A stretch of 64,000 nucleotides of DNA from Bauldia sp. (GTDB lineage Bacteria > Pseudomonadota > Alphaproteobacteria > Rhizobiales > Kaistiaceae): positions 434,001 through 498,000 of the forward strand of contig JAHCJY010000001.1 in NCBI GenBank assembly GCA_026126065.1, read 5' to 3'. Positions within the stretch are counted from its first letter, which is position 1; every line of letters begins with the position of its first letter. Shown here piece after piece: positions 35,834 through 44,052 of the stretch. A program made the position numbers and the translations under genes. The notes beneath the pieces are model-generated. The model was not told the origin of the DNA, made no database searches, and saw only the letters and a list, made by a program, of their open reading frames with translations.

Positions 35834-36868
35834 ATGGGCTACAAGATCGCAGTGGTCGGCGCGACCGGCAATGTCGGCCGGGAGATGCTGGGGGTCCTCG
35901 ACGAGCGTGGGTTCCCCGCGGACGAGGTCGTGGCGCTCGCCTCGCGGCGGAGCCAGGGGACCGAGGTGTCCTATGGCGACCGGACGCTGAAGGTTAGGTC
36001 CCTCGACACCTACGACTTCTCCGATACCGACATCGCGTTGTTGTCGGCCGGCGGAACGATCGCCAAGGAATGGGGACCGAAGATCGCCGCGCAAGGCTGC
36101 GTGGTGATCGATAACTCGTCGGCCTTCCGCTACGAATCCGACGTTCCGCTGATCGTACCCGAGGTCAACGCCGACGCCATCGCCGGCTTCCGCAAGCGCA
36201 ACATCATCGCCAACCCGAACTGCTCGACCGCGCAGATGGTGGTGGCGCTCAAGCCGATCCATGACGCGGCGGGCATCAAGCGGATCGTGGTGGCCACCTA
36301 CCAGTCCGTCTCCGGCGCCGGCAAGGACGCCATGGACGAGCTCTTCTCGCAGACCCGCGCCGTGTTCGTGTCGGATTCGATCGAGAACAAGCGCTTCACC
36401 AAGCGCATTGCCTTCAACGTCATTCCCCACATCGACGTCTTCATGGAAGACGGGCAGACCAAGGAAGAGTGGAAGATGACGGCGGAGACCAAGAAGATCC
36501 TCGATCCGAAGATCAAGGTCACCGCGACCTGCGTGCGCGTGCCGGTCTTCATCGGCCACTCGGAGGCGATCAACATCGAGCTCGAGCGGCCGCTCTCGGC
36601 CGCCAAGGCCCGGTCGATCCTCCGCGAGGCACCGGGCGTTCTGGTCGTCGACAAGCACGAGGATGGCGGTTACGTGACGCCGATCGAGGTCGCGGGCGAG
36701 GACGCAACCTATGTCTCGCGCATCCGCGAGGACAGCACGGTCGAGAACGGCCTGTCGATCTGGGTCGTCGCGGACAATCTCCGCAAGGGCGCCGCGCTCA
36801 ATGCGGTGCAGATCGCCGAGCTGCTGGTGAACCGCAAGCTGATCCAGCCGAAGCGCAAGGCGGCGTAG
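35834..36868 (+). CDS. asd: aspartate-semialdehyde dehydrogenase
   Basis: 344 residues. It starts MGYKIAVVGATGNVGREML, the NADP-binding GxTGxVG. The catalytic Cys is in NPNCSTAQMV, and the substrate-binding part includes CVRVPVFIGHSEAINIEL with the active-site His. It reduces aspartyl phosphate to the semialdehyde for lysine/diaminopimelate, threonine and methionine synthesis. AAGAGG (35820-35825) precedes ATG 35834; the frame extends to 35801 without support. Stands alone, no amino-acid operon around it. Confidence 0.96.
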   Translation: MGYKIAVVGATGNVGREMLGVLDERGFPADEVVALASRRSQGTEVSYGDRTLKVRSLDTYDFSDTDIALLSAGGTIAKEWGPKIAAQGCVVIDNSSAFRYESDVPLIVPEVNADAIAGFRKRNIIANPNCSTAQMVVALKPIHDAAGIKRIVVATYQSVSGAGKDAMDELFSQTRAVFVSDSIENKRFTKRIAFNVIPHIDVFMEDGQTKEEWKMTAETKKILDPKIKVTATCVRVPVFIGHSEAINIELERPLSAAKARSILREAPGVLVVDKHEDGGYVTPIEVAGEDATYVSRIREDSTVENGLSIWVVADNLRKGAALNAVQIAELLVNRKLIQPKRKAA

Positions 36869-36939
36869 AGCGACAACGGGGAAAGCCTGGGGCGAAGGTC
36901 GGCGACCCCCCTTCGCGCCGGCGCGATCCTGCAGCGCGT

Positions 36940-37647
36940 TCAGATCCAGGCGAAGACAGGCCGGCGCGTATTGTCGAACAGCGCGCATCCCTCGCGGAAC
37001 CAGATGCTCGTGCAGTGCGACAGCACGACGCCCGGGGCATTGCCGTAGAAATCGACGCGGCGGAGTGCCGAGTCCTTCAGCGCGTCGAACAGTTCATAGC
37101 CCTCCGAATCATCGCAGACGATGGCGCCATCGGGGGCAAGATAGTCGAGCGCCAGTTCGGCGGCCTGCCGCCGGAACAGGCCGTCGACGACGATAATGTC
37201 GAACGTCCGCCCTTCAAGCACTGCCCGCGCATCGCGCTGGAAGGCGGGGATATCGTCCTGGCTGACCAGCTTCAGCGTGATGGGCAGGTCGCCGGCCTTC
37301 GACTGCACCTCGGCGGCCCAGCCGGCATCCCCCTCCAGCACGAGGACGGTGGCGCCGTTGCTGGCCCACCACAGGCTCGACTGGCCGCCGCCGAATTCGA
37401 GCACGGAGCTTCCGGTGTACGGTCCCTGCTGTCGCAGGAAGTCGATCGAGGGATAGGTATACCAGGGCAGCGGGCGTCCCTTCCGGTCGACGGCCTTCAT
37501 CGCGAAGCTGCTGCGGAAATGGCCTGAGCGGATCGAGGTGTAGTACGGCGTGAAGGTGGCCGTGACGGTGCTGCGGACCGCATTCATGACGGGCCGGGGA
37601 AGCCACCGCTTGGCTGGCGCGAACCACCGCTGAATCCACGTATGCAT
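36940..37647 (-). CDS. class I SAM-dependent methyltransferase-like protein
   Basis: 235 residues from ATG 37647. SSVLEFGGGQSSLWWASNGA is the SAM-binding motif I, followed by VLVLEGD (motif II acid), FDIIVVDGLFRR (motif IV region) and LAPDGAIVCDDSEGYELFD. A basic N-terminus (RWFAPAKRWLPRPVMNAVRS) may touch the membrane. The fold is clear but the substrate is not; such proteins often occur with glycan genes, and the glycan cluster begins 6 kb away. Confidence 0.7.
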   Translation of the reverse strand: MHTWIQRWFAPAKRWLPRPVMNAVRSTVTATFTPYYTSIRSGHFRSSFAMKAVDRKGRPLPWYTYPSIDFLRQQGPYTGSSVLEFGGGQSSLWWASNGATVLVLEGDAGWAAEVQSKAGDLPITLKLVSQDDIPAFQRDARAVLEGRTFDIIVVDGLFRRQAAELALDYLAPDGAIVCDDSEGYELFDALKDSALRRVDFYGNAPGVVLSHCTSIWFREGCALFDNTRRPVFAWI

Positions 37648-37930
37648 TCCGGTTCCGCCCCCCGATTCGGCCGCCGCGCGACTGAGGACGCGCCATGTCC
37701 GCACGTCTCCCAGATGCCGGTACATCATCGGTTGCGGGCTGGTGCCGGGCAATGACGAATGTGGAGGAGGGCCTGGCCGCCTTGCGAAGACGGCTTTCCG
37801 GATCGTCCGGTATCTGAACGAAACACAACGACCGCCTCAGATCGGGTTCAGCGGCAGCCCATTACACCCGTGTCCATCGAATTCACCGGTGCCGCCGTGA
37901 ACGGCGCCAGAAACCCGAAGGACAACGACC

Positions 37931-38296
37931 ATGAACCGCTCGCTCAAGGCCCTCATCGCCGCTTCGATCGCCCTTGGCACCGTCGGTGTCGCCACCGCCG
38001 CCTCGGCCGCGCAGCCGGTCGTCATCGTCAACCCGCAGGCGTGTGACTACTACGCCCAGAACTACGCCAACGGCCATGTCGGGCCGGAGCACCGTCGGGT
38101 CATCGTCGGCACGCTGCTTGGCGCGGGCGCCGGCTTCTTTGCAGGCGGCTTTGGCTTCGGCGCCCCGGGCCTCGGTGCCGCCGTCGGTGCGGGGGTAGGC
38201 GCTCTTGCGGGTGCGGCGATCGGCAATCCGCAGTGGAATCAGGCATATAACGCCGCCTTCTCTGCCTGCATGCAGGGCTACGTTCTGCCCTATTGA
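37931..38296 (+). CDS. exported glycine-zipper protein
   Basis: 121 residues with signal peptide (MNRSLKALIAASIALGTVGV..., cleaved near ASA-AQ). A mature N-part with Cys is followed by a glycine-zipper stretch (VGTLLGAGAGFFAGGFGFG and the AVGAGVGALAGAAIG part) that could form a membrane helix pair, and a C-terminal segment NPQWNQAYNAAFSACMQGY with a second Cys, allowing a disulfide. Similar small alphaproteobacterial envelope proteins are of unknown function. Confidence 0.75.
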   Translation: MNRSLKALIAASIALGTVGVATAASAAQPVVIVNPQACDYYAQNYANGHVGPEHRRVIVGTLLGAGAGFFAGGFGFGAPGLGAAVGAGVGALAGAAIGNPQWNQAYNAAFSACMQGYVLPY

Positions 38297-38398
38297 GGGC
38301 GGCGTTCTTCCTGCGCCCAACAGCGGCAAGTCCCGGTTGGGCTCGCGTGAATCGACGGGGGCGGAGGTATCAGTCCCCTGCCATCCACCTTCGTCGCC

Positions 38399-38426
38399 AG
38401 CCCGTCTGCCGCAAGGCAGGCGGGCT
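38399..38426. terminator. hairpin between convergent genes (bidirectional terminator candidate)
   Basis: AGCCCGTCTGCC (38399-38410) pairs with GGCAGGCGGGCT (38415-38426) with one G-T pair and a four-base loop. It lies between the ends of the glycine-zipper gene and the minus-strand gene that stops at 38435. No T-run. Confidence 0.6.
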
Positions 38427-38434
38427 CGGTCCGT

Positions 38435-38809
38435 TCAGGCGTCGGATCGCCGGGTCAGGGTCACGAGGTAGTTGGCGTCGATCGCGGCAACCTCGCGGTC
38501 GCCGTCGAGGATCGGCTCCGCCGCGCCCTTGAGCCCGGCCTCGAGGCGATACTCGATCCGGGCCGTGCCGTCGCGCTCGGCGCGTTCGAACGCCTCCTCG
38601 GGGAGCGCCTCGACCGGGGTCGCGCCGCGGCGTGCGAGGTCGTCGCGCAGGAAATCCATCAGGGTGGCCTCGTCGCCCCGCTCCCGTGCAGCCAGGGCGA
38701 GGCGCCTTGCGGCCACGCCGACGACGACCCGGGTGTGTCCGTCGGCATAGGTCAGGAGCGCGGACTGAATCTGCACGCCTGCGTTGAACCGCGAACGATC
38801 GACCGGCAT
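38435..38809 (-). CDS. conserved-looking hypothetical protein
   Basis: 124 residues (MPVDRSRFNAGVQIQSALLT ... IDANYLVTLTRRSDA). No signal peptide or membrane helix. It has a mixed alpha/beta profile with acidic helices (ALPEEAFERAERDG). I do not recognise the family. It is supported by coherent protein-like composition and a hairpin just beyond its stop. No operon partner. Confidence 0.5.
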   Translation of the reverse strand: MPVDRSRFNAGVQIQSALLTYADGHTRVVVGVAARRLALAARERGDEATLMDFLRDDLARRGATPVEALPEEAFERAERDGTARIEYRLEAGLKGAAEPILDGDREVAAIDANYLVTLTRRSDA

Positions 38810-39179
38810 CGGCTTTCTCCCCTCGTGCCCGTGCCCGGCTTCGTCGCGGGCTTCGGCCCCTTCCTAGCGCCGGGCGGGGCGGGTCGCCAGTCGCCAACCG
38901 ATGAATGCCGGGTGAACCACCCGTTCAGGCCGGCCTCAGGGCGTCTTCGCTATCACGGTCAGGCTGACCGGCGCCCGTCTCGCGTCGCCGGCCGGCCCGG
39001 ACCCCATCGGGTTCTCCCCTCCTCCCCAACTCGGCCCCGCCCCGGCGGGGCCCTTTTTCTTTGCGGCCGCGCGAACCTCGGGATAACTGCTGTAGCCTGG
39101 TCGCCGGGGAGGCCCCCCGGATGACAGGAGGGTCAGTGGCCATGGTCGGGACGACGAAGGTGCAACGCCGGAGCCGCGC
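38810..39179. other. intergenic region with an orphan terminator (possible small RNA)
   Basis: 370 bases with no supported protein. A perfect CGGGTG-AAC-CACCCG stem-loop (38909-38923) and a strong plus-strand terminator (39033-39060) are present, though the nearest plus-strand gene ends 740 bases upstream and a minus-strand gene lies between. Confidence 0.4.
39033..39060 (+). terminator. intrinsic terminator without an adjacent upstream gene
   Basis: GGCCCCGC (39033-39040) pairs with GCGGGGCC (39045-39052) and is followed by CTTTTTCT. Plus-strand polarity is clear from the T-run. Confidence 0.8.
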
Positions 39180-40163
39180 GTGAACATTGGGGATCTCGCC
39201 GAACTCGAGGCGAAGCGCCTTGAGGCGCTCGATCGCTATGACATCCTCGACACACCGCCGGAGGAAAGCTTCGACCGAATCGGCCGGATGATCCGGCGCC
39301 TCCTCAAGGTGCCCATGTCGATCATCTCGTTCATCGACCGCGACCGGCAATGGTACAAGGCGTCGGAGGGAATGGGCGTCCTGCAGGTTCCGCGGGAATC
39401 CTCGTTCTGCGAGCGAACGATCGAAAGCGGCCTGCCGCTGGTCGTCGAGAATGCCGCGACCGACCCTCGTTTCGCCGACAATCCCTATGTCACCGGTGAT
39501 CCCGGCGTCCGGTTCTACCTGTCGGTGCCGCTGACCACCAAGGACGGGTTTCATATCGGGACGGTGTGCGCCGTCGACACCGAGCCGCGCGAGGTCGGCG
39601 CGAACGACATCGAACTCCTCAGCGAGTTCGCCGAGATGGTGATGGATGAACTCGAACTCCGCGACCGCGCGACGCGCGACGCGCTCACCGGCTGCCTGTC
39701 GCGGCGGGCGCTGAGGGACGAGGCGAGCCGGACGATCGCACTGTCGCTGCGGCATGGGCTGCCGCTCAGCCTCATTGCCCTCGACCTCGACCACTTCAAG
39801 TCGGTCAACGATACGTTCGGCCATGCCGCGGGCGACGAGGTGCTCAAGGCCGCCGCCAACACTGTCGCCGGCACAATGCGGCGCTCGGATGTGCTCGGCC
39901 GGCTCGGGGGCGAGGAGTTCGCTGTCCTCCTTCCCAACACGGATCTCGCTGGCGCGTTCGAGGCCGCCGAGCGGATGCGGAACACGCTCGCCGAGCGCCA
40001 AGTCGACATCGGCGCGGGGAGGACGGTTGCCGTGACGGCGAGTTTTGGCGTCGCCGCGATCGGCAACGGCATCGAGGACATCGACGCGCTGCTGGCCCAG
40101 GCCGATGAGGGCCTCTACATCGCCAAGCGTTCGGGCCGGAACCGCAGTGCTGCCGCGAGCTGA
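39180..40163 (+). CDS. GAF-domain diguanylate cyclase
   Basis: 327 residues from GTG 39180, with GGAG six bases upstream. An N-terminal GAF domain (about 20-155; DTPPEESFDRIGRMI, SSFCERTIESGLPLVVENA, FYLSVPLTTKDG) is followed by a GGDEF domain (about 165-325) with the active loop GGEEF in LGRLGGEEFAVLLPN. The inhibitory I-site RxxD (RRSD) sits five residues before GGEEF, so product feedback by c-di-GMP is likely. No signal peptide or membrane helix, so it is cytosolic; the GAF ligand is unknown. It makes c-di-GMP from two GTP. Confidence 0.92.
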   Translation: MNIGDLAELEAKRLEALDRYDILDTPPEESFDRIGRMIRRLLKVPMSIISFIDRDRQWYKASEGMGVLQVPRESSFCERTIESGLPLVVENAATDPRFADNPYVTGDPGVRFYLSVPLTTKDGFHIGTVCAVDTEPREVGANDIELLSEFAEMVMDELELRDRATRDALTGCLSRRALRDEASRTIALSLRHGLPLSLIALDLDHFKSVNDTFGHAAGDEVLKAAANTVAGTMRRSDVLGRLGGEEFAVLLPNTDLAGAFEAAERMRNTLAERQVDIGAGRTVAVTASFGVAAIGNGIEDIDALLAQADEGLYIAKRSGRNRSAAAS

Positions 40164-40352
40164 CGGCGTGGCTCGCCGGCCGTGGGGGTGCTAGAGAGTT
40201 CGCCATGTGCTCCACGCTCCGCCCTGCCAAGCTTCCGACCTGGCTTGCCGCCACCAGCGGCCGGTGCACGGACTGATATCGATCGTCCGGCGCGCCATTT
40301 GAGCGAGCCGGACCCCCTCACATTCCCGCCTCGCCCAGCCTCGCCGGACACA

Positions 40353-41366
40353 ATGCGAGACCCGACGATGGCGACCCAGGACGCCCCGCCCATCCTCTCC
40401 GCCACCGTTGCGCCCGCACCGGTGGCGATCGCCGACGCGCCGGCGTTCGACCAGGCGGCGCGCGCCTTCCGCGTCGGCATCCTGTTCGCTGCGGCGAGCG
40501 CCCTCCTGTTCTCGACCAAGGGCATCGTCATCAAGCTCGCCTACGCGGAGGGGCTCGACGCCGAGACGCTGATGGCGCTCCGGCTCGGCCTCGCGCTGCC
40601 CGTGTACCTCGTGATCGGCGCGCTTTCGATCCGTGACCGGCGCCGGACGGGGAGGGCGCTGCCGCCGCGTCGCCAGGTCGTCGCGGCCTGCTTCGTGGGC
40701 ATCCTCGGCTACTACGTCGCGAGCTACACCGACTTCCTGGGACTTCGCTACGTGTCGGCGCAGTTCGAGCGGATGATCCTGTTCACCTATCCGCTTCTCG
40801 TCGTTCTCTTCGGCGCGTGGTTCTTCGGCCAGAAGCCGCAAAGGTCGGCGATCATCGCGATCGGCATCGCCTATTGCGGACTCGCGCTGATGGTCATGGA
40901 GAAGCTCGGCGAAGCGGGTGGCAACCTCCTCCTCGGAACGGGTTTCGTCCTGTGCTCCGCGGTAGCCTTCGCGTTCTACCAGTTGCTGGCGAAGCCGCTG
41001 ATCTCCAGCATCGGTCCGCGTCTCTTCACCTGCATCGCCATGTCGGCGGCGGCCGCGGTGGCGCTGCTCCAGTTCGTCCTCAGCCACCCGCTGTCGGCGC
41101 TCGCGGTGACGCCCACGGCGTTCTGGTACGCGGTGCTCCTGGCCGTGGGCGCAACCATCCTGCCGTCGTTTCTCCTCGCCTCGGCGCTCCACCGCATCTC
41201 GGCGCAGGTGAACTCGGCGATCGGCATGGTGAGCCCGGCGGCGACGATTCTGCTTGCCTTCCTGATCCTCGGCGAGCGGCTGACGGTCCTTGATGTCATT
41301 GGGACGCTGCTGGTGATCGGCGCGGTCGGCTGGATGACCTTCGGCGGCCGGAAGGCGGCGCGGTAG
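40353..41366 (+). CDS. DMT-superfamily (EamA) transporter
   Basis: 337 residues with ten hydrophobic segments in two EamA repeats: first ALLFSTKGIVIKLAYAEGLD, second starting near LSSAVAFAFYQLLAKPLI-like residues (GFVLCSAVAFAFYQLLA). The end, IGMVSPAATILLAFLILGER, is the typical repeat-2 motif with the conserved P and GE. ATG 40353 is my choice; 40368 (MATQDAPP) is possible. It exports an unknown small metabolite across the inner membrane. A hairpin follows the stop. Confidence 0.85.
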   Translation: MRDPTMATQDAPPILSATVAPAPVAIADAPAFDQAARAFRVGILFAAASALLFSTKGIVIKLAYAEGLDAETLMALRLGLALPVYLVIGALSIRDRRRTGRALPPRRQVVAACFVGILGYYVASYTDFLGLRYVSAQFERMILFTYPLLVVLFGAWFFGQKPQRSAIIAIGIAYCGLALMVMEKLGEAGGNLLLGTGFVLCSAVAFAFYQLLAKPLISSIGPRLFTCIAMSAAAAVALLQFVLSHPLSALAVTPTAFWYAVLLAVGATILPSFLLASALHRISAQVNSAIGMVSPAATILLAFLILGERLTVLDVIGTLLVIGAVGWMTFGGRKAAR

Positions 41367-41374
41367 AAACGGAG

Positions 41375-41406
41375 AGTCCTCCCCGGCCGGCGCGGCGGGG
41401 AGGACT
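41375..41406. terminator. perfect 11-base hairpin after the DMT transporter
   Basis: AGTCCTCCCCG (41375-41385) pairs with CGGGGAGGACT (41396-41406), ten-base GC-rich loop, nine bases after the stop. No T-run follows. Confidence 0.6.
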
Positions 41407-41711
41407 GATGTGGCCGCCCGCCGAGGCGGGGTCGGCGGAAGCTATTGCTGCATCATCGTCCGCGGCGCTTCGCTGGTGGCGCACCGCGAGCTGAACAACA
41501 GCCGGCGGGTGCGGGTCGAATTCGATCTCCTCGCCGAGGAACTCGCCGGGCGCCAAGGCTCGGACTCAATTGGCCTCAATGCACGGCCAGGCGCTCGGAC
41601 TGAGGCCGCTACACCCTCCGAAGGCGGCGGCGCTCCGCTTGCCGCCTTCCACCCCCCGCAAGGGGGAGGCTCAGAATGACAGAATACCGCCAAAGCAATT
41701 GAATACGGACA
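41407..41711. other. intergenic region before the CitE-like gene
   Basis: About 300 bases. A plus-strand frame from GTG 41410 (89 codons) holds a protein-like stretch (VAHRELNNSRRVRVEFDLLA) but then turns into repeat-like sequence (ACACCCTCCGAAGGCGGCG, and CCCCCCGCAAGGGGGAGGC near 41652-41671), so I do not call it a gene. It could be the stump of a lost gene. Confidence 0.4.
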
Positions 41712-42620
41712 CTAGTCGCGCTGGTCGTCGACCGTGACCGGCTCGGCCGCGATTCGGGCGGTGGCCAGCATGCGCCGCGCGATCCGGGCGTGCAGGCGTT
41801 CGACGACGCGGCCGTTGACGGTCACCGCGTCCCTTGTCCCGGCGCCGGCGCGATCGAAGGCCGCCAGGATCGACTGCGCCCAGATGATCTCCTCCGCCGA
41901 AGGCGTGAAGCTCTGGTTGCAGGGCGCGACCTGGTTCGGATGGATGACGGACTTGCCGTCCATGCCGAGCATGCGCGCCTGGGCGCATTCGGCGGCAAAA
42001 CCGTCGGCATCGTTGAAGTCGTTGTAGATGCCGTCGATCACGGCGAGCTCATAGGCGCGCGCGCTGAGGACGCAGGTCGAGAGCCAGGGCAGCATCGGCG
42101 CGCGGTCGCGGCCGGGGCGGACTTCGGTCTCGGCGGCAAGGTCGTTCGTGCCCACCACGAGCGCGGCGAGCGGCGCGCCCTGGTCGGTGCCGGTGGCGCC
42201 GATCGCGCCGGCATTGAGGATCGCGAGCGGGGTCTCCATCATCGCCCAGATCGCGATTGCCGGATCGGCGCCGGCGGCACGCATCGCCGCGCGGATACGG
42301 CGGACGTCCTCCGGCCGCGAGATCTTCGGCACCAGGATCGCATCGGGCGCGGCCGGCACGGCGGCGGCGATATCGCCCGCGGCCCAGCGGCTTTCGAGTC
42401 CGTTGATGCGGATCACGAGTTCCTTGTCGCCGTAATCGGCGCGGGCGGCTACCGCATCCACCGCCATGCGCCGCGCGACTTCCTTGTTCTCGGGGGCGAC
42501 CGCATCCTCGAGGTCGAAGACGAGCACGTCCGCCGCGATGGTCCTGGCCTTGCTGATGGCCTTCGGGTTGCCACCCGGCAGGAAGAGCACGCTGCGGCGC
42601 GGGCGGAAGGTCGCTGACAT
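41712..42620 (-). CDS. HpcH/HpaI aldolase family CoA-ester lyase (CitE-like)
   Basis: 302 residues, TIM-barrel lyase. It starts MSATFRPRRSVLFLPGGNPK, as in CitE/malyl-CoA lyase proteins. VLVFDLEDAVAPENKEVAR holds the acidic metal-site residues, ELVIRINGLES the Arg that grips the carboxylate, IWAMMETPLAILNA the metal-binding Glu, and GMDGKSVIHPNQV the CoA-binding end. Likely reactions are cleavage of malyl-, citramalyl- or related CoA esters; the exact substrate cannot be told. No citrate-lyase or ethylmalonyl-CoA genes are adjacent. Confidence 0.87.
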   Translation of the reverse strand: MSATFRPRRSVLFLPGGNPKAISKARTIAADVLVFDLEDAVAPENKEVARRMAVDAVAARADYGDKELVIRINGLESRWAAGDIAAAVPAAPDAILVPKISRPEDVRRIRAAMRAAGADPAIAIWAMMETPLAILNAGAIGATGTDQGAPLAALVVGTNDLAAETEVRPGRDRAPMLPWLSTCVLSARAYELAVIDGIYNDFNDADGFAAECAQARMLGMDGKSVIHPNQVAPCNQSFTPSAEEIIWAQSILAAFDRAGAGTRDAVTVNGRVVERLHARIARRMLATARIAAEPVTVDDQRD

Positions 42621-42806
42621 CAGGTCCCGAATAAGGATCGGCAAGGGCGGAAGCTGGGACAACACATAGCGCAGGAGGGATCGCGTCAAGGTCCGATCGC
42701 ACCGGCGACCGCCAAGGCCACAGGATAGCCTCCCCGCCGCCGGGGGTTGACCGGGCCGCGCCGAACGGCTTCACGGAGCAGGTTATGGAACGGCGGAGAC
42801 GAGGCG

Positions 42807-43460
42807 ATGGAGTTTCCCGAGCGGCTCAGGAACGGGTACGCGGCGTTCCGCTCCGGCCGGCTCCCCGCCGACCGCGAACGCTACGCGCGCCTTGCCGAGC
42901 GCGGCCAGCGTCCCGAGATCATGATCATCGCCTGCTGTGACAGCCGTTCGGCGCCGGAAACGATCTTCGACGCGGCGCCGGGCGAAATGTTCGTCTGTCG
43001 CAACGTGGCCAACCTCGTCCCGCCCTTCGACGCGGACGGTAACTGGCACGGGACATCGGCGGCGCTCGAATTCGGCATAACCAGGCTTCAGGTACGCCAC
43101 CTGGTCATCATGGGGCATGGGCGCTGCGGCGGCATCGCCGCCTCGCTCGATCCGGATTCGCTCGACGGCACGGACTTCATCGGCCACTGGATCAACCTGC
43201 TTGCGCCGGCCCGCGCGATGATCGCCGATGACCCGATGGAGGCCGCCGAGCGGCAGCGCGCCCTCGAATTCGCGTCCATCCGGCAGAGCATCGCCAACCT
43301 GCGCACCTTCCCGTGGATCGCCGCAGCCGAAGCCGCGGGCACGATCGCGCTGCACGGCGCGTGGTTCGACATCTCGACGGGCGAGCTCTACGCCCTTGAC
43401 GGCGCCAGCGGAGACTTCGTCTCGATGTCGGAAGCGGGGCAGCAGGCGCTGCGATTCTGA
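42807..43460 (+). CDS. beta-class carbonic anhydrase
   Basis: 217 residues. Zinc ligands are visible in IIACCDSRSAPETIF (Cys, with the Asp-Arg dyad) and IMGHGRCGGI (His and Cys), and GEMFVCRNVANLVPP is the conserved substrate-pocket segment. It interconverts CO2 and bicarbonate in the cytosol. ATG 42807 follows GGAGACGAGG; the frame to 42747 is not conserved. The stop overlaps the start of the SRPBCC gene by one base. Confidence 0.93.
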   Translation: MEFPERLRNGYAAFRSGRLPADRERYARLAERGQRPEIMIIACCDSRSAPETIFDAAPGEMFVCRNVANLVPPFDADGNWHGTSAALEFGITRLQVRHLVIMGHGRCGGIAASLDPDSLDGTDFIGHWINLLAPARAMIADDPMEAAERQRALEFASIRQSIANLRTFPWIAAAEAAGTIALHGAWFDISTGELYALDGASGDFVSMSEAGQQALRF

Positions 43461-43960
43461 TGGACCGTTCCGCGGAGATCACGATTTCCGCGACGCCCGA
43501 GACCGTATGGTCGGTGCTTGCCGACACGGATAACTATTCGAGCTTCGACGCCGGCATCGCACGGGTCATCGGCGGACCGCTGACCCCGGAGCGCTTTGCT
43601 CCCGAGATCAATGGCAAGGGCGAGGAAGTCCGGCTCCGGCCCGTACGGCTCCTCTTCTTCTCGATGGAGGACGGCGACCGCGGCCGCGACTTCCGCGTGA
43701 CCGAATTCTCGCCGCCGCGCTGGATGGTCTGGACCGAGCGGGCCCCGTTCGGCCTCGTCGTGCGCGAGCGCTCGTTCCTCGTCCGGGGCGAACGATCCGG
43801 AACCCTGTTCCGCCTGTCGCAGGAGACGACCGGGCGCCTCGCCGGCTTCGCGGACCGCCGGGAGCCCGACCTCGGTGTGGCGTTCCAGCGCTTCTGCAGC
43901 GGTCTTCGCGACATGGCCGAGGCGCTGGAAGCGGTGAAGCGGGAACGGGGTATGCGCTGA
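43460..43960 (+). CDS. SRPBCC (START-like) family protein
   Basis: 166 residues with the helix-grip fold: MDRSAEITISATPETVWSVL is the standard N-terminus, TEFSPPRWMVWTER the central strand region, and FCSGLRDMAEALEAVKRERG the C-terminal helix closing the hydrophobic cavity. Such proteins bind lipids, polyketides or other hydrophobic ligands. Coupled translationally to the carbonic anhydrase gene, though a functional link is not known. Confidence 0.82.
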   Translation: MDRSAEITISATPETVWSVLADTDNYSSFDAGIARVIGGPLTPERFAPEINGKGEEVRLRPVRLLFFSMEDGDRGRDFRVTEFSPPRWMVWTERAPFGLVVRERSFLVRGERSGTLFRLSQETTGRLAGFADRREPDLGVAFQRFCSGLRDMAEALEAVKRERGMR

Positions 43961-44052
43961 CGATGCGGTCGTGGCACCGGCGGCCCGGACCGGATACAAT
44001 CGCGCATGATCGAACAACGATGGCGGCCGCGCTCCGGCCACGGGAAGCCGCG

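Noticed and set aside
38735..39124. 129-codon plus-strand frame
   Set aside because: Overlaps a better minus-strand gene and the terminator at 39033; Arg/Pro-rich with no recognisable fold.
41410..41679. 89-codon plus-strand frame after the DMT transporter
   Set aside because: Second half is repeat-like intergenic sequence. Kept only as a possible gene stump.
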